The translations under genes were made by a program, and so were the position numbers. This document shows positions 19,579-30,527 of a DNA stretch of 64,000 nt, piece after piece. Within the stretch, counting starts at the first letter, position 1, and each line of letters starts with the position of its first letter. Source of the stretch: Schistocerca nitens (taxonomy: Eukaryota > Arthropoda > Insecta > Orthoptera > Acrididae); contig NC_064614.1 of assembly GCF_023898315.1 (NCBI RefSeq), forward strand, positions 379,501,348 to 379,565,347, given 5' to 3'. The notes under the pieces are model-generated. The model was given only the letters and a program-made list of their open reading frames with translations, was not told the DNA's origin and searched no databases.

Positions 19579-20769
19579 AAAAATGGTTCAAATGGCTCTA
19601 AGCGCTATGGCACTAAACATCTAAGGTCATCAGTCCCCTGGTCTTAGAACTACTTAAACCTAACTAACCTAGAGATCAGATTAGATTAGATTAGTGGTTG
19701 TTCCATAGATCATGAATACGACACTTCGTAACGATGTGGAACGTGTCAGGTTAATAAAAGGTGTCTATACAAGATATTACATTACACAAAATATTACATG
19801 ACACTTAATTTTTTTTGGGTGGAGGTTGTGGAAATTACCCCCTTACTATATCCAAAAATTCATCTAATGAGTAGAAGGAGTTGGCATTAAGATATTCATT
19901 TAATTTCCTTTTAAATGCTATATAGCTATGTCAGACTTTTGATGCTATTAGGTAAGTGACCAAAGACTTTTGTGGCAGAATAATTTACTACCTTCTGAGC
20001 CGTAGTTAGATTTAACGTTGAATAGTGAAGATCATCCTTTTTCCTAGTGTTGTAGCCATGTACTCTGCTATTACTTTTGAATTCGTTAGGATTGTTAATA
20101 ACAAATGTCATAAGTGAATATATATATTGTGAGGCTACAGTGAAGATCTCTAGCTCTTTAAATAAGTGTCTGTAGGATGATCTTGTATGAGCTCCAGCAA
20201 TTATTCTGATTACACGCTTTTGTGCAATGAACACTCTTTTACTCAATGATGAGTTACCCCTGACTATGATGCCATACGAAAGCAGAGAATGAAAATAGGC
20301 GTGGTAAGCTAATTTACTGAGATGTATATCGCCAAAATTTGCAATGAACCTAATAGCATAAGTAACTGAACTCAAACGATTCAGCAGATCTTCAGTGTGT
20401 TTTCTCCAGTTCAACCCTTCATCAATGCATACACCTAGAAATTTTGAATATTCTACCTTAGCTACCGATTTATGATCGAAGTCTATATTTATTAATGGTG
20501 TCATTCCATTTACTGTGTGGAACTGTATGTACTGTGTTTTGTCAAAGTGTAATGAGAGCCCATTTGAAGAGAACCACTTAATGATTTTCTGAAAACCATC
20601 GTTTACAGATTCACCAGTTAATTCTTGTCTGTTGGGTGTGATAGCTATACTCGTATCATCACACACATCACACATATCCATGCCCGAGGCAGGATTCGAA
20701 CCTGCGACCGTAGCAGCAGAGCGGTTCCGGACTGAAGCGCCTAGAACCGCTCTGTCACAGCGGCCGGCC
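19579..20769 (-). mobile_element. SINE-A copy split by a LINE
   Basis: The 3' half of a SINE-A lies at 19579-19672 and its tRNA-like 5' half at about 20656-20769, both on the minus strand and in the order expected for one copy. The break falls between CCTAACTAACCTA and ACATCACACA of the SINE. The intervening 983 bp is a CR1-like LINE fragment, so this SINE predates that LINE insertion. Confidence 0.85.
19673..20655 (-). pseudogene. CR1-like LINE 3' fragment (RT thumb to tail)
   Basis: A minus-strand frame (about 20640-19926) covers the region after the RT active site: SLHFDKTQYIQF, SKFLGVCIDEGLNW, YHAYFHSLLSYGI and FIAQKRVIRIIAGA. The same order appears in ORF2 of the element at 14844-17798, at clearly lower similarity, so this is a sister family. 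The 3' UTR ends in tandem AATCT repeats (19673-19694). It is 5'-truncated at the junction with the SINE, and codons read as N-terminal to about 20655 belong to the SINE. Confidence 0.85.
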
Positions 20770-21269
20770 GAAATGCCTCTGCTGGCGTGTTCATGGCCTA
20801 CACTGGTGGGGGCCCGAAAAGTAACTGGGGAGTAATTGACGAATAAATGAAACTGCCGCAGCAGACGGCGCCTCTATATGCGGTCGAGTCTCGCGCCCTG
20901 GTCACGCCGCTCGGGGTTGGACGTTGCCCGTTGCAGTAGCGACAGCTGGTGATTGACCGCTGCACTTGTGCTGCCAGCTTCGGAGTCTTCGACGCTGATG
21001 GTCTCTCGTGTGCTGTCGACTGTGCAATGGTATCACGTATACAACCTTCTTCCATGCATCTGAAACCTAGTGCTAGCGGTGACTGACATTATGCTCTCTG
21101 CAAAACTCTACAAGGCGGCTTCCTCTTTCGCTCATTCCTCTTCCACAATTCATGTTCCGCTATTTTTTTTCTTCTCTTCCGTTTCTTGCTATTAAAACAC
21201 TTATCTATGGGCTGTACTGGCCTGCCAAGATCCTAGCGCAGCGTCTCTGAATTTGTTCGATGTCTGCCG
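20770..21269. other. Stretch without recognised gene
   Basis: Moderately GC-rich in the middle (about 20850-21010). No domain, repeat copy or RNA gene was recognised. Confidence 0.35.
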
Positions 21270-21282
21270 TATTACTTACTTG

Positions 21283-21480
21283 CTGGCCGAAGTGGCCGAG
21301 CGGTTCTAGGCGCTACAGTCTGGAAACGCGCGACCGCTACGGTCGCAGGTTCGAATCCTGCCTCGGGCATGGATGTGTGTTATGTCCTTAGGTTAGTTAG
21401 GTTTAAGTAGTTCTAAGTTCTAGCGGACTGATGACCTCAGAAGTTAAGTCCCATAGTGCTCAGAGCCATTTGAACCATTT
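21283..21480 (+). mobile_element. SINE-A copy with 13-bp TSD
   Basis: A sense copy with good A and B boxes. It is flanked by TATTACTTACTTG (21270-21282) and TATTACTTATTTG (21481-21493), which differ by one base. Confidence 0.95.
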
Positions 21481-21493
21481 TATTACTTATTTG

Positions 21494-22059
21494 ATAAGGA
21501 TTCCAAGACTGAAACACTACTAGAATTGGTCGCATTAACAATTTCCTTTTACAGGTGCGTTTCATTTTTCCAGAAACCTTCCGACAAATCAGCATCTTCT
21601 GTTCATCCTTCCTAAAGCAGATTTACGCGATTGTCCTATTTCACATTATTTCTCGATATTATCCCTAGCTCGACCACGCAGTTCATCTAGCGTCCGCATG
21701 ACACATAAATGCTCTGCTGTGCGCAATTCAGGACTTTACACATTCACCTGCGCGCGTCTTCCGAAAGGAGTTTTAAAATTAATTTTACGGGCAGAAGCAT
21801 AGTAAAAACTTGTAATGTGTCTTGTTGCAAGACGCCGAATTCAAAGTCCAACATAAATTGGACGAATAGGACGAGTGCGTGCACTTGCCAGCTCTGGAGA
21901 CTTAGATATGGTTACACATTAATCATCCACGCCGTCCCTCAGGTAGCACTGACACGCACGAAAAGACTCCCCAGTGTTCGCCTTTTCTGCTGAATGTGCC
22001 CTCCCCCCATGACAGCCATAGAGCACAGTGTTTCAGAGGCTCCATTAAGACGGAGGACT
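21494..22059. other. Stretch without recognised gene
   Basis: Short open frames only, and no match to repeats elsewhere in the window. It adjoins the GC-rich block that follows and may be single-copy sequence. Confidence 0.35.
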
Positions 22060-22420
22060 CAATAGCAGAAGGAGCTCGCGGTCCGCCTGTCAGCTCCACG
22101 GTTGTGTGTGCCAGCCACCGCGACGGCGAGCACTCCAGGGCCTCACGTACACTCCCTCTGAATAGGCGCGGTGTTTAATTACGGAGACACGTGTACTGCA
22201 GTTAAACGCGCAATCTCGCTGAGGCAAGCAGGTAAAGCGCTTGTCAAATGTAATTAATACGGTGCGCCTTCAGCTGGCGGTCGCCATAATTACAGCGCTC
22301 GAGCGGCACTCATTAAACGGGCCGCTGACAGCACGGGGGTGGCGAACGCGCCCCAACCGTCTGCCCTCGCGGCCGCTGCGAGGCCGCGACACTGCGCCAG
22401 AGGGTGCTCGCCGCCAATGA
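22060..22420. promoter_or_regulatory. GC- and CpG-rich block with clustered TAATTA sites (candidate enhancer)
   Basis: This block is markedly richer in G+C and CpG than its surroundings. It contains three exact TAATTA homeodomain-core sites (22176-22181, 22251-22256, 22287-22292), further ATTAAA/GTTAAAC variants, and a CACGTG E-box near 22188. It matches no repeat found in this window and has no supported coding frame. A cis-regulatory element is one reading; an uncharacterised repeat or an upstream CpG-rich region of a distant gene are others. Confidence 0.25.
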
Positions 22421-22691
22421 GTCCCTTCTTCTTCTTCTCCTCTACTCATCTTTTTATTATTCCAATCATTCTTACGCCCTATGGTGTGAACCGACCCTTA
22501 GGCAGCAGAGGACCTTAAACATAATACTTGGACATAAGGAACTGATGGCTGGAAATGATTTTTTTATTTATTTTATATTTTTTTTTTTTTTTTTTTTTGC
22601 GTAAACGACTTCCTGCTTATGGAAAAGCATCTAGATCTCTTCCATGTATTCAACCTTGTTTTATGATTACTAAACCAAGTGTTAGCGACGA
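22421..22691. other. Low-complexity stretch with poly-T run
   Basis: CTTCTTCTTCTTCTCC and a long T run (about 22568-22598). No gene. Confidence 0.5.
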
Positions 22692-23190
22692 TTAAACTAG
22701 ACTCTGTGAAAATTCTACCAGTCTATTTTCGCCTACTATTTTTGCTTCTCTTACTTTTCCTACTATCGAATTCCAGTCCTCTATCACAATTAAATTTTCG
22801 TCTCCTTTGACTATTTGAATAATCTCTTTTATCTCATCACACATTTCTTCAGTCTCTTCACCATCTGCGAAGCTACTTGGCATATTCACTTGTGCTACTG
22901 TGGTAGGCGTGGGCTCCGTGTCTATCTTGGCTACGACAATGAGTTCACTACTCTGTTCAAAGCAGCTTACGTGCATTCCTAATTTCTAATTCATTATTAA
23001 ATCCACCCCTGCACTACCCCTTTCTGACTTTGTATTTATGACCCTGTATTCACCTGACCAGAAGTCCTGTTCCTCCTGCCACCGAACTTTACTAATTCCC
23101 ATTATATCTGACTTCAACGTATCCATTTCCCTTTTTAAATTTTCTAATCTACCTGTCCGATTAAGGCATCAAACGTTCCACACTCCGATA
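22692..23190 (-). pseudogene. RTE-like LINE endonuclease fragment
   Basis: A minus-strand frame reads TTVAQVNMPSSFADGEE and then LIVIEDWNSIVGK. The second block corresponds to the G-D-W/F-N motif of the AP-like endonuclease of RTE/BovB-type LINEs, with the first residue changed to Glu. Upstream sequence to about 23190 shows related but shifted frames. No RT follows and the fragment is inactive. Confidence 0.55.
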
Positions 23191-23196
23191 CTTAGA

Positions 23197-23397
23197 GCCG
23201 CGCGGGGTAGCGGCGTCGTCTTAGGGGCCTTGTCACGGTCCGTGCGGTTCCCCCCCATCGGATGTTCCTCCCTCGGGCATGGGTGTGTGTGTCGTCCATA
23301 GCGTAAGTCAGTTTAAGTTAGGTTGAGTAGTGTGTAGGCTTAGGGACCAATGACCCAAGTAGTTTGGTCCCATAAGATCTTACCACACATTTCCAGT
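23197..23397 (+). mobile_element. SINE-E2 copy (tRNA-derived)
   Basis: It begins GCCGCGCGGGGTAGC and has a CTCCCTCGGGCATGGGTGTG segment after the B-box region. The body contains TTAGGGACCAATGACC and it ends GATCTTACCACACATTTCC. The SINE at 28719-29694 is the same family on the other strand. It is related to SINE-E (47531-47730) in head and layout. Confidence 0.8.
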
Positions 23398-23780
23398 TTT
23401 TTTCCGATACGCAGAATGCCAGTTTTGTTTCTTCTGATGACATCCTACGGAGTAGTCCCTGCCCGGAGATCCGAATGGGGACTATTTTACCCATGAAGAC
23501 GCTATCATCATCTAACCATACAGTAGAGCTGCATGCAATCCAGAAGAATTGCGACTGCAGTTTCCCCTTGCTTTCAGCCGTTCGCAGTACCAGCACAGCA
23601 AGGCCACTTTGTTTGATGTTACAAGGCCAGACCAGTCATATATCTAAACCGTTGCCTCTGAAACTGCTAGAAAGGTTGCTCCCCCTCTTCAGGAACCACA
23701 GGTTTGTCTGGATTCTCAACAGGCACCCCTCCGTTGTGGCTGCACCTACGGTACAGCTGTCTGTATCCCACCAACGGGAA
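23398..23780. other. Stretch without recognised gene
   Basis: Only chance frames are seen between a SINE-E2 and a SINE-A. No domain was recognised. Confidence 0.35.
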
Positions 23781-23976
23781 GGTTCAAAAATGGCCCTGAG
23801 CACTATGGGACTTAACATCTGAGGTCATCAGTCCCCTAGAACTTAGAACTACTTAAACCTAACTAACCTAAGGACATCACACACATCCATGCCCGTGGCA
23901 GGATTAGAACCTGCGACCGTAGCGGTCGCGCGGTTCCAGACTGTAGCGCCTAGAACCGCTCAGCCACACCGGCCGG
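23781..23976 (-). mobile_element. SINE-A copy
   Basis: Nearly full length with good tRNA-like head. The 3' end is slightly altered (GGTTCAAAAATGGCC). The flanks GGAAGGTT and CGAAGGTC may be a degraded target duplication. Confidence 0.9.
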
Positions 23977-24309
23977 CGTCCCGAAGGTCCATGGTTCATG
24001 GGTGACAGGGAATCAACATTAATTCGTAGGAATTTTGTGATTGTTATGCAGTCTATAGAGGTACTACCTGCATTTAATTTAACAACTTCATTTTTCTTCT
24101 TCAAACTGAAGTTCGTTGTGTTGTTTTTTTATCTATGTTAGTGTCACATTACTGCATACTGACCAATTCTAAACTTCCTAGAGCGTTTCATCTGCTTTCT
24201 CTACAAGAAATTCTCTTGTTTTCTCAGTGACTATAATATTAGTGTAATCACTAAACGGAATTTTTCCCCTTGATTAATTGGATAATCGCTATTCTTTTCA
24301 AGCTGTGAT

Positions 24310-26770
24310 GTATGTTTATGAAGAGTTTATTAGATAAAAGACGTATTGCAAAGGTGCAAGTGAAATGCCTAATTCCTTGACGAGGTACTTACAAGAGAGC
24401 TGCAAGTGAACACCACGTACAATTCTTACTTCTCGCCTTTTGTGTAATCGAAACTTTCTTTCTGAATGATGAGTTACAAAAGAAAATTGTCCATGAGACA
24501 TTACTGAATGCAAATGTCTAACATTCTGTATGGTGTCTGTTTGTTCTAAGTCGTGTCTCCCTACCACTTTTGCGCAACGACGCTCTGAGCGTGTTTTTTA
24601 GGGAATTGACTAGTTTGAACCTGGGACCTGTTGCTGGTAAGGAGACGCCAGACCACACATGACATGTAGAGTTCAGAAGAGTTCAGTGAGACTAGCGATG
24701 ATATAACCAAATACTTAATGATTTCAGCGTCAGCTCCACTGCACTCCCTGTAAAAGAATCTTAATACTAAGTAAGGGGTTCAAGGCTTTACTATTTTTAG
24801 TTAGCTGGTAAAATAACGTCGAAAAAGCAGTTAAGTTTACCATTGGAAGTTTTATTCTACTCACAAAACATTGTTTATAAATTGCACTAATGATAAAAGG
24901 AAATATTTTAATACAGGATGATAAAACCCAACTGCGTTCAACAAAAATGTGAACGAATATTCCCTGAGTGCGTTTCCATGTTCTACACTGGATCGAAGGA
25001 TGACCTATGCCATATCACATCTATAATCTAGGTTTAAATTAAGTTTCACAAAAGAGAAAACTATCAAAATGGTCTACAGTGACCCTCAATTATTTTTAAT
25101 TAGTTATTTAACTTGTCGTAAATTACAGTGGCTGATGTGGCTTCTCAATAATTATATAACAGAAAAATCATCGCGTTTCAGATTGTAACTTCTAGTAGCA
25201 AATGTGAACACCATGAGATTTAATTGACGATCGACACTAGTATTACGTAAAAAGGGGATGTAACAGATGAGACTTCTGCAGTTCTGAGTGAAGCCTTATG
25301 CGCTCAAAAATGCGGCATCGCGTGCGTTCATTACCTTGTCGGTGTTCGTCAGGGGGCGGCGGACTGCACAGCTCCACGCACCTCGCCGTTTCAGAACCAA
25401 CTCCCTCCTAACTTCTCCTCACTACAATTTACCGAAGTTGATTTAAAAAAAACTATCTGGCTGTGTTTTCATCTGACCAATCAGGGTCTCAATGTTAACC
25501 TTAAGCTCCGCCTACAAAAATTCTGTCTATCCAAAGAGAAACGTTCTTCTTTTCGTGGTGGGGCAATGTTTTTAACGTTTGCAACGTAATAGAGACGCGA
25601 AAAAGTCTCACGCTAAAACTTGCAGCTGGTGTGGCCCTTTTAGTGTTATCGTAAGATCTATACTGTTCTTCTGGAGGGCTCTATCTTTTAACATGGGCTG
25701 GGGGGTGGTCCTGGTGGTTGGCTGGTGACGTGGGTGTCCGTCCCTTATCGTAGGGCCTTGTAGCTTAACACGGTTCTGCTCTCGGCTTCTGTTTTCGTTT
25801 CTTCCCTCGGAATTGCGTCTGTTTCACAGTGGAAAGGTATGACATGCATTTAGGCGTTCTTGTGTTAATCTGTGGTATTCCATTTGCTCACTCGTTGATC
25901 GTATTACTTTGGTTAATTTAATGTCAGGATTTATTTGTAGCTATGTGACATACTGCCGGATTTGCTTATCATGTCAGGGTTTTCATGGAAGGTGTTGGAT
26001 TTGCCTGACACCTTACAAATGTTCAAAATATAATAGGAAATTAGTTCGTTTGTTTGCAATTAAGTAAACAACTGAACTTGTTTCAGCAGTTAAGTAATAT
26101 GTTTCTTCCAGTTCCAGATTTCATTAAAATGCACACTGGAAAAATTATATGTTTACTGAATGTTGTTCATGTGCTACATCAATTGTTGATTAGCTTCTAT
26201 TCGTTGTACAGAACTGAATATAGTGTGTTTTCTCAAGATTAAGGAAGTCAGAGTTTTCAGAGATGCACCTAATAATTCTTTGAGAAACACCAGGACCAAT
26301 TTCTTTCGTTGCTATCTTTCTAGTGTAGTTTATTCTAAGAGAAGAACCGCCTGCGAAGTATCAATTCTGTTTCATGAATATTAAGTTTAAGGTTACTCAT
26401 TTATACTAGAAATAGAAGTGGACCCGTAATTGAGTTCTGTGCTGCTCCCTTCGTGATTTCTTCCCTGTCAGTAAAATTTTCTCTGCTTTCAACATCGTTT
26501 AAATTATGTAGAATATTTTTTTTTTAAATTCCGTTTGCTACGTTTGATTCAGACTAGTTACTTGTAAAGCTCAATTCCATACTTAATACTCACCTTTTGT
26601 GTAATCAAATCTTTCTTTATCCCCGAAAATTGTCCATGAGACATTACTAAATGTAAATGTTCAAAATATGATAGGAGTAACATGATCTACACAGTCAAAC
26701 ACCTTCGTCAGATCACAAAAAATACACATATCAGAGGGGTCAATACGCATACGCAAGAAGAAGTCGTATT
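24310..26770 (-). pseudogene. Highly decayed CR1-like LINE pieces
   Basis: Three minus-strand pieces occur in element order. Near 26745-26600 a frame reads CDLTKVFDCVDHV, the RT KAFDCVDH block. Near 26480-26380 the sequence aligns with the GVPQGS..GPLLF...ND region but is full of stops. At 24567-24320 a frame reads LHSVMSHGQF, HSERKFRLHKRREVRIVRG and LVKELGISLAPLQYVF, the C-terminal region. The long gap between the last two pieces (24605-26330) looks like inserted sequence. Clearly inactive. Confidence 0.55.
24605..26330. other. Unclassified sequence between LINE pieces
   Basis: About 1.7 kb without a supported gene, with a GC-rich part at about 25330-25830. Because it separates two pieces of a decayed LINE it may be an inserted repeat, but no second copy or terminal structure exists in the window to prove this. 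Confidence 0.3.
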
Positions 26771-27574
26771 TGCTCCACAGGGAAATGGCGAACGCTGAAA
26801 GAGACTACGACGAGCTTGGGGCTCCGTTAATGGGAAGCAAAACGTCCCGCCGCGTCAGTCGCACTCAAAGTTTTAAACGCAACAGGTTCAGCTCCTGAGG
26901 CCTCTCCTGGTCCTCGAACCCCTTCATTCCATCGGCCTTGGCTGCTGCACAATTCTCAAGCTCCCAACTTCGGAATGAAATTCTCCCGATCGTCAAGCGG
27001 AACTTGGGGAGACTACTGGAATCAAGAGCTCTTAGGGGAATCTTTCACTTACATCTCAATCCCCGCCTTTCCTTTAAAGTTACTTAATAAAATCCCTGGC
27101 TCCTCCCGTACTTCATAAAATCTTTGATTTCTCCCTCCTTAACGAAGGTTCTCCATCAGAGTAATATCGCTACATCTCCAGTGCTGAAGATTATTAACAT
27201 TCCGAATTCATGCAAAAAAAAATATTTTTATAGTCTGGGCGTGACGGCTGAGAAAGAGATTTATAGCATTCGCTCTTAAGTTTTTGTTAACTAGATCATA
27301 TGTATGCTTAAAAAAGTGCCATATTTTTATTGGTGGTTCATAGGCCCGATCAGCATTGTGACTTCTGAGCTCCTCCTCTTGCTTCTGTTCCGGCACGAGT
27401 GCAGGAAAACCAGCATAAACTGTGCATGTTTTCTCGCTGAAAACTACAGAATAGCACACACAGCAATTTATGCATCAAAACCAAATTGTTTTTTAAGAAA
27501 ACTTTTAAATCGTTGAAGGAAAAAACCTTTACATCCTCACTGATATAATACCTGCGGATTTTACCTATTTGCAA
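26771..27574. other. Stretch without recognised gene
   Basis: A minus-strand frame at 27208-27459 gives an 83-residue peptide without a domain I recognise. It may be an old retroelement fragment. Nothing else is supported. Confidence 0.3.
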
Positions 27575-27805
27575 CGACTAAGGTGGTGCAGTGGCTAACT
27601 CACTGGACTCTTATTCAAGAGGACGTGAATTCCAACCCGCGAACAGTTCCTAGATTGATGTTTCCCGTCGAAGGATTACTTTCCTTTCGAAAGTACACGA
27701 CCGATTTCCTTCCCTATCCTTCCTCCAATCCGAAATTGTGCTACTTCTCTAACAACCTTGTCATAGACTTACGCTAAACACTAATCTTCTTTCCTTCCTC
27801 AACTA
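27575..27805 (+). mobile_element. SINE-I copy (tRNA-derived)
   Basis: It starts AGGTGGTGCAGTGGCTAAC with a CACTGGACTCTTATTCAAG segment and a degenerate B box. The body holds CGACCGATTTCCTTCCC and TCCTCCAATCCG. The copy at 60605-60785 on the opposite strand belongs to the same family. Confidence 0.75.
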
Positions 27806-28718
27806 TTTGTTGACTTCTCAACCTGCTATCTGTGACACACAGATACAGGATGCTAGGAATTATTTATTTTATTTATTTATTTGTTTTTTTAGTCTGTTAT
27901 CTATATAAAAGAACAAACCCAATGTTGCACATGAACTGGCAACAATAAAGCACATAATATTTTAACATAATTTCAGATGTGTTAGTAATAACTAAGCATT
28001 TTGCTATTTAAGGTATGGTGGGATCTATATAAAGTAACTACATTAAAACAAATAATAATAATAACTAAAAAATTCTACATACTATCATTTGGCCATCTGG
28101 CGCTCAGATATCTGTTCATCCGGAATCCACAAGGCATACACTATTGGTCTATTACACAATGTGGCATTGGTAGGCCACAAATTTTGTAATTTTTAATTCT
28201 GGACTACACTACTACAAGGCTATATTTCACAGCACTACACTACACAATATTACATTACTCCAACATTTTGGTATTAGAATCAAGCTAGATCTCTCATTTG
28301 TCTGGAAGGTTAGCCCCCCGCGAGCTGATACGCAACTCAGGATTCACAGGGGCTGTGTTGTTGTGCCAACCAAGGTATAGAGGCTGAGCCATGCAGGCTT
28401 TCAGTTCATAAGCCGATACCTTAGCTGTGAGTGGGTCCAGCTTACGCCACAGTTCCTCGTTCCTTACTACATTATAGACTGTTGCATATCCAAATGCGTT
28501 CCTATACTGGTGTGGAACGTCTTGTCTAACGGCACACTCCCAGACGATGTGAACCGTGGTACTGATTGCTCCACATTCACAAATGTATGTGGTGCGCTGT
28601 TGTATTTTTAGTAAGGAGCTGGGGTATGGACCACGTCCCCACTGCTAGTGGATAGATCCCTTGGTAAGAAATAAATATACCATTCTTGTTCTTTCTTTCA
28701 TGTTAGGAAAAAATAAAT

Positions 28719-29694
28719 TTTAAATTTGTGGTAAGATCTTGTAACCTCCCCACAAAATTTATTTATAATATTTGTTATTATTTTTGGTTAATGATTCTAA
28801 CTTTTGTGTAACCTCAGAACAAAACTGGTTCCCATTTAATGTACCCACAAAATTCTTTTCTCATTTAATGTAAGCTCGAAACAGAAAAATTCCTAAACCT
28901 CGTAATAAAAAATAAATTCAGTAACCTGGTAAAATTTGGACGACAGCAGTGCTGCGTCATGGCCCTGTAAGATCATTCTGAATAAAAAGCAAAAATTCTC
29001 ACCTCGATAAAGTCGGCAACTATCTGCTCTTACAATAGCTCTTTTCCGGCACAGCTCTGTGCAATGCTGGCCTATACATTTGTTATTTATGAAAGGAAGC
29101 AAATGATTTATCTTTTGCAACAATCGGAATGATCATGCATTGAAAAAAAAATATTAAATTCTTTAAATTGAAATGAATGCTTGTTATTATTAGGACATTT
29201 TTTAAAAGATATACTTGGGAGTTTACATAATGTTACTAGATATGCGCGAGGCTGCTTTTTTTACCTTATACAATAATACTCAGGCTCCGGCATCGCTGCA
29301 CCGCGACCGGCCCAGCCAACATGATACACCAGACTAGACTGACAAGCGCAGACTCCAGACAACCGCAGACAACCTCAGACTAGCGACTAGCAACAACTTA
29401 CTGCTACAGCTACACAGTTCGTACTCAGTCAACACTGCTCTCTGGTCAGCGATTCTCTTATACCTTGCATATCGCAGGCAGCGCATACCTTTTACAAACT
29501 TATGAGACCAAACTCCTTTGGTTATCGGTCCCTAAGCTTACCACTACTTAATCTAACTTAAACTAACTTACGCTATGGGCGACACACACACCCATGCCTG
29601 AGGGATGACTTGAACCTCAGTCTCCGACGGGGGAGGGAGGGGAGGGGGGGGGGGAGCCGCGAGGACCGTGACATGACGCCTAGACTGCACGGCT
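28719..29694 (-). mobile_element. SINE-E2 copy split by an LTR-like insert
   Basis: The SINE 3' end AAATTTGTGGTAAGATCT lies at 28719-28739. The rest, from CTTATGAGACC through the ACACACACACCCATGCC segment to the GCCGCGAGG head, lies at about 29497-29694. A 757-bp sequence separates them. The G-rich run at 29628-29655 falls in its head region. Confidence 0.75.
28740..29496. mobile_element. Candidate solo LTR, 757 bp
   Basis: Its boundaries are defined by the interrupted SINE-E2. The insert begins TGTAACCTCC and ends CTTTTACA, giving TG...CA ends, with 4-bp flanks ATCT and AACT that differ at one position. It contains several AATAAA-type signals and no coding frame. These fit a solo LTR left by recombination. 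No internal retroelement sequence is present to confirm it, and orientation is undetermined. Confidence 0.5.
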
Positions 29695-29699
29695 CAGAA

Positions 29700-30227
29700 G
29701 GAACTGGTAAGTTTCCCTCTCCGTTTCTGCCTAGCCTCCTTACCATTCTCTATCAATGCATGCTTTTATTTTCTTATTCGATACGTCTCTTGTCCCCAGT
29801 ATTTCCTTTACCGTATCATATTCGTGTTTTTTGAGCCAATGTTGTGCCCCTCGCTTTCTTACCGCTATGTCGAGCGGTAACAAGCGAAGTATCACCAGCA
29901 GCGCCTCAGTCGTTGTTGTTCTACACGCGCCTGTCAGGCCCAGGAGTACACTATTATTGTGCTCGTCGTAGAACCTGTTCTGTGCTTAACTTTCTGGCTT
30001 TATGAGCCCTAACATTCGACCCGTAGCCCACAACAGCGAGTAAGATTGCGTTGTGGATCGTTCTTGTTACACTAAGTGGCAGCTGAAAACTTCTTTGGCC
30101 AGTCGTTGCTATTGTATTTAGGATTTTAATGCCTCTCTGGCAAACGATTACTACATGTGAATGCAAGTTTTGCTTTCCTCCGTCGAAGTTAATTCCAACG
30201 TAACTAGATATGTATTGTATGTGGGAT
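29700..30227 (-). pseudogene. R1-like LINE: RT end and thumb region
   Basis: Minus-strand frames read YVGINFDGGKQNLHSHV, LLAVVGYGSNVRAH and, in the next frame, GLTGACRTTTTEALLVI and LLPLDIAVRKRGAQHWLKK. These correspond to the YLG and thumb blocks that follow the RT active site in R1-like LINEs. The piece joins the RT piece at 31952-32945 once SINE-G and the Tc1 element are removed. Frame changes show it is dead. Confidence 0.65.
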
Positions 30228-30526
30228 CCCCCCCCCGTGGACGTCGCACACCAGACGAGTGTAGCCCCTATGTTTGCGTGGTAAAGTAATGGTGGTGTAC
30301 GCGTACGTGGAGAACTTGTTTGCGCAGCAATCGCCGACATAGTGTAGCTGAGGCGGAATAAAGGGAACCAGGCCCCATTCGCTGTGGCAGATGGGAAACC
30401 GTCTAAAAACCATCCATAGACTGGCCGGCTCACCGGACCTCGACACAAGTCCGCCGGGCGGATTCGTGCCGGAGACCAGGCGCCCCTTCCCACTCCGGAA
30501 AGCCGTGCGTTCGACCACACGTAACT
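30228..30526 (-). mobile_element. SINE-G-like non-coding repeat
   Basis: A GC-rich segment without coding capacity that reads on the minus strand from a GGTCGAACGCACGGC region through CCGGCCAGTCTATGGATGG and CTACACTATGTCGGCG to a G-run (GTCCACGGGGGGGG). It sits inside the R1-like LINE and is followed directly by the Tc1 target TA. The SINE assignment is from general resemblance; no second copy lies in this window. Confidence 0.45.
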
Positions 30527-30527
30527 A

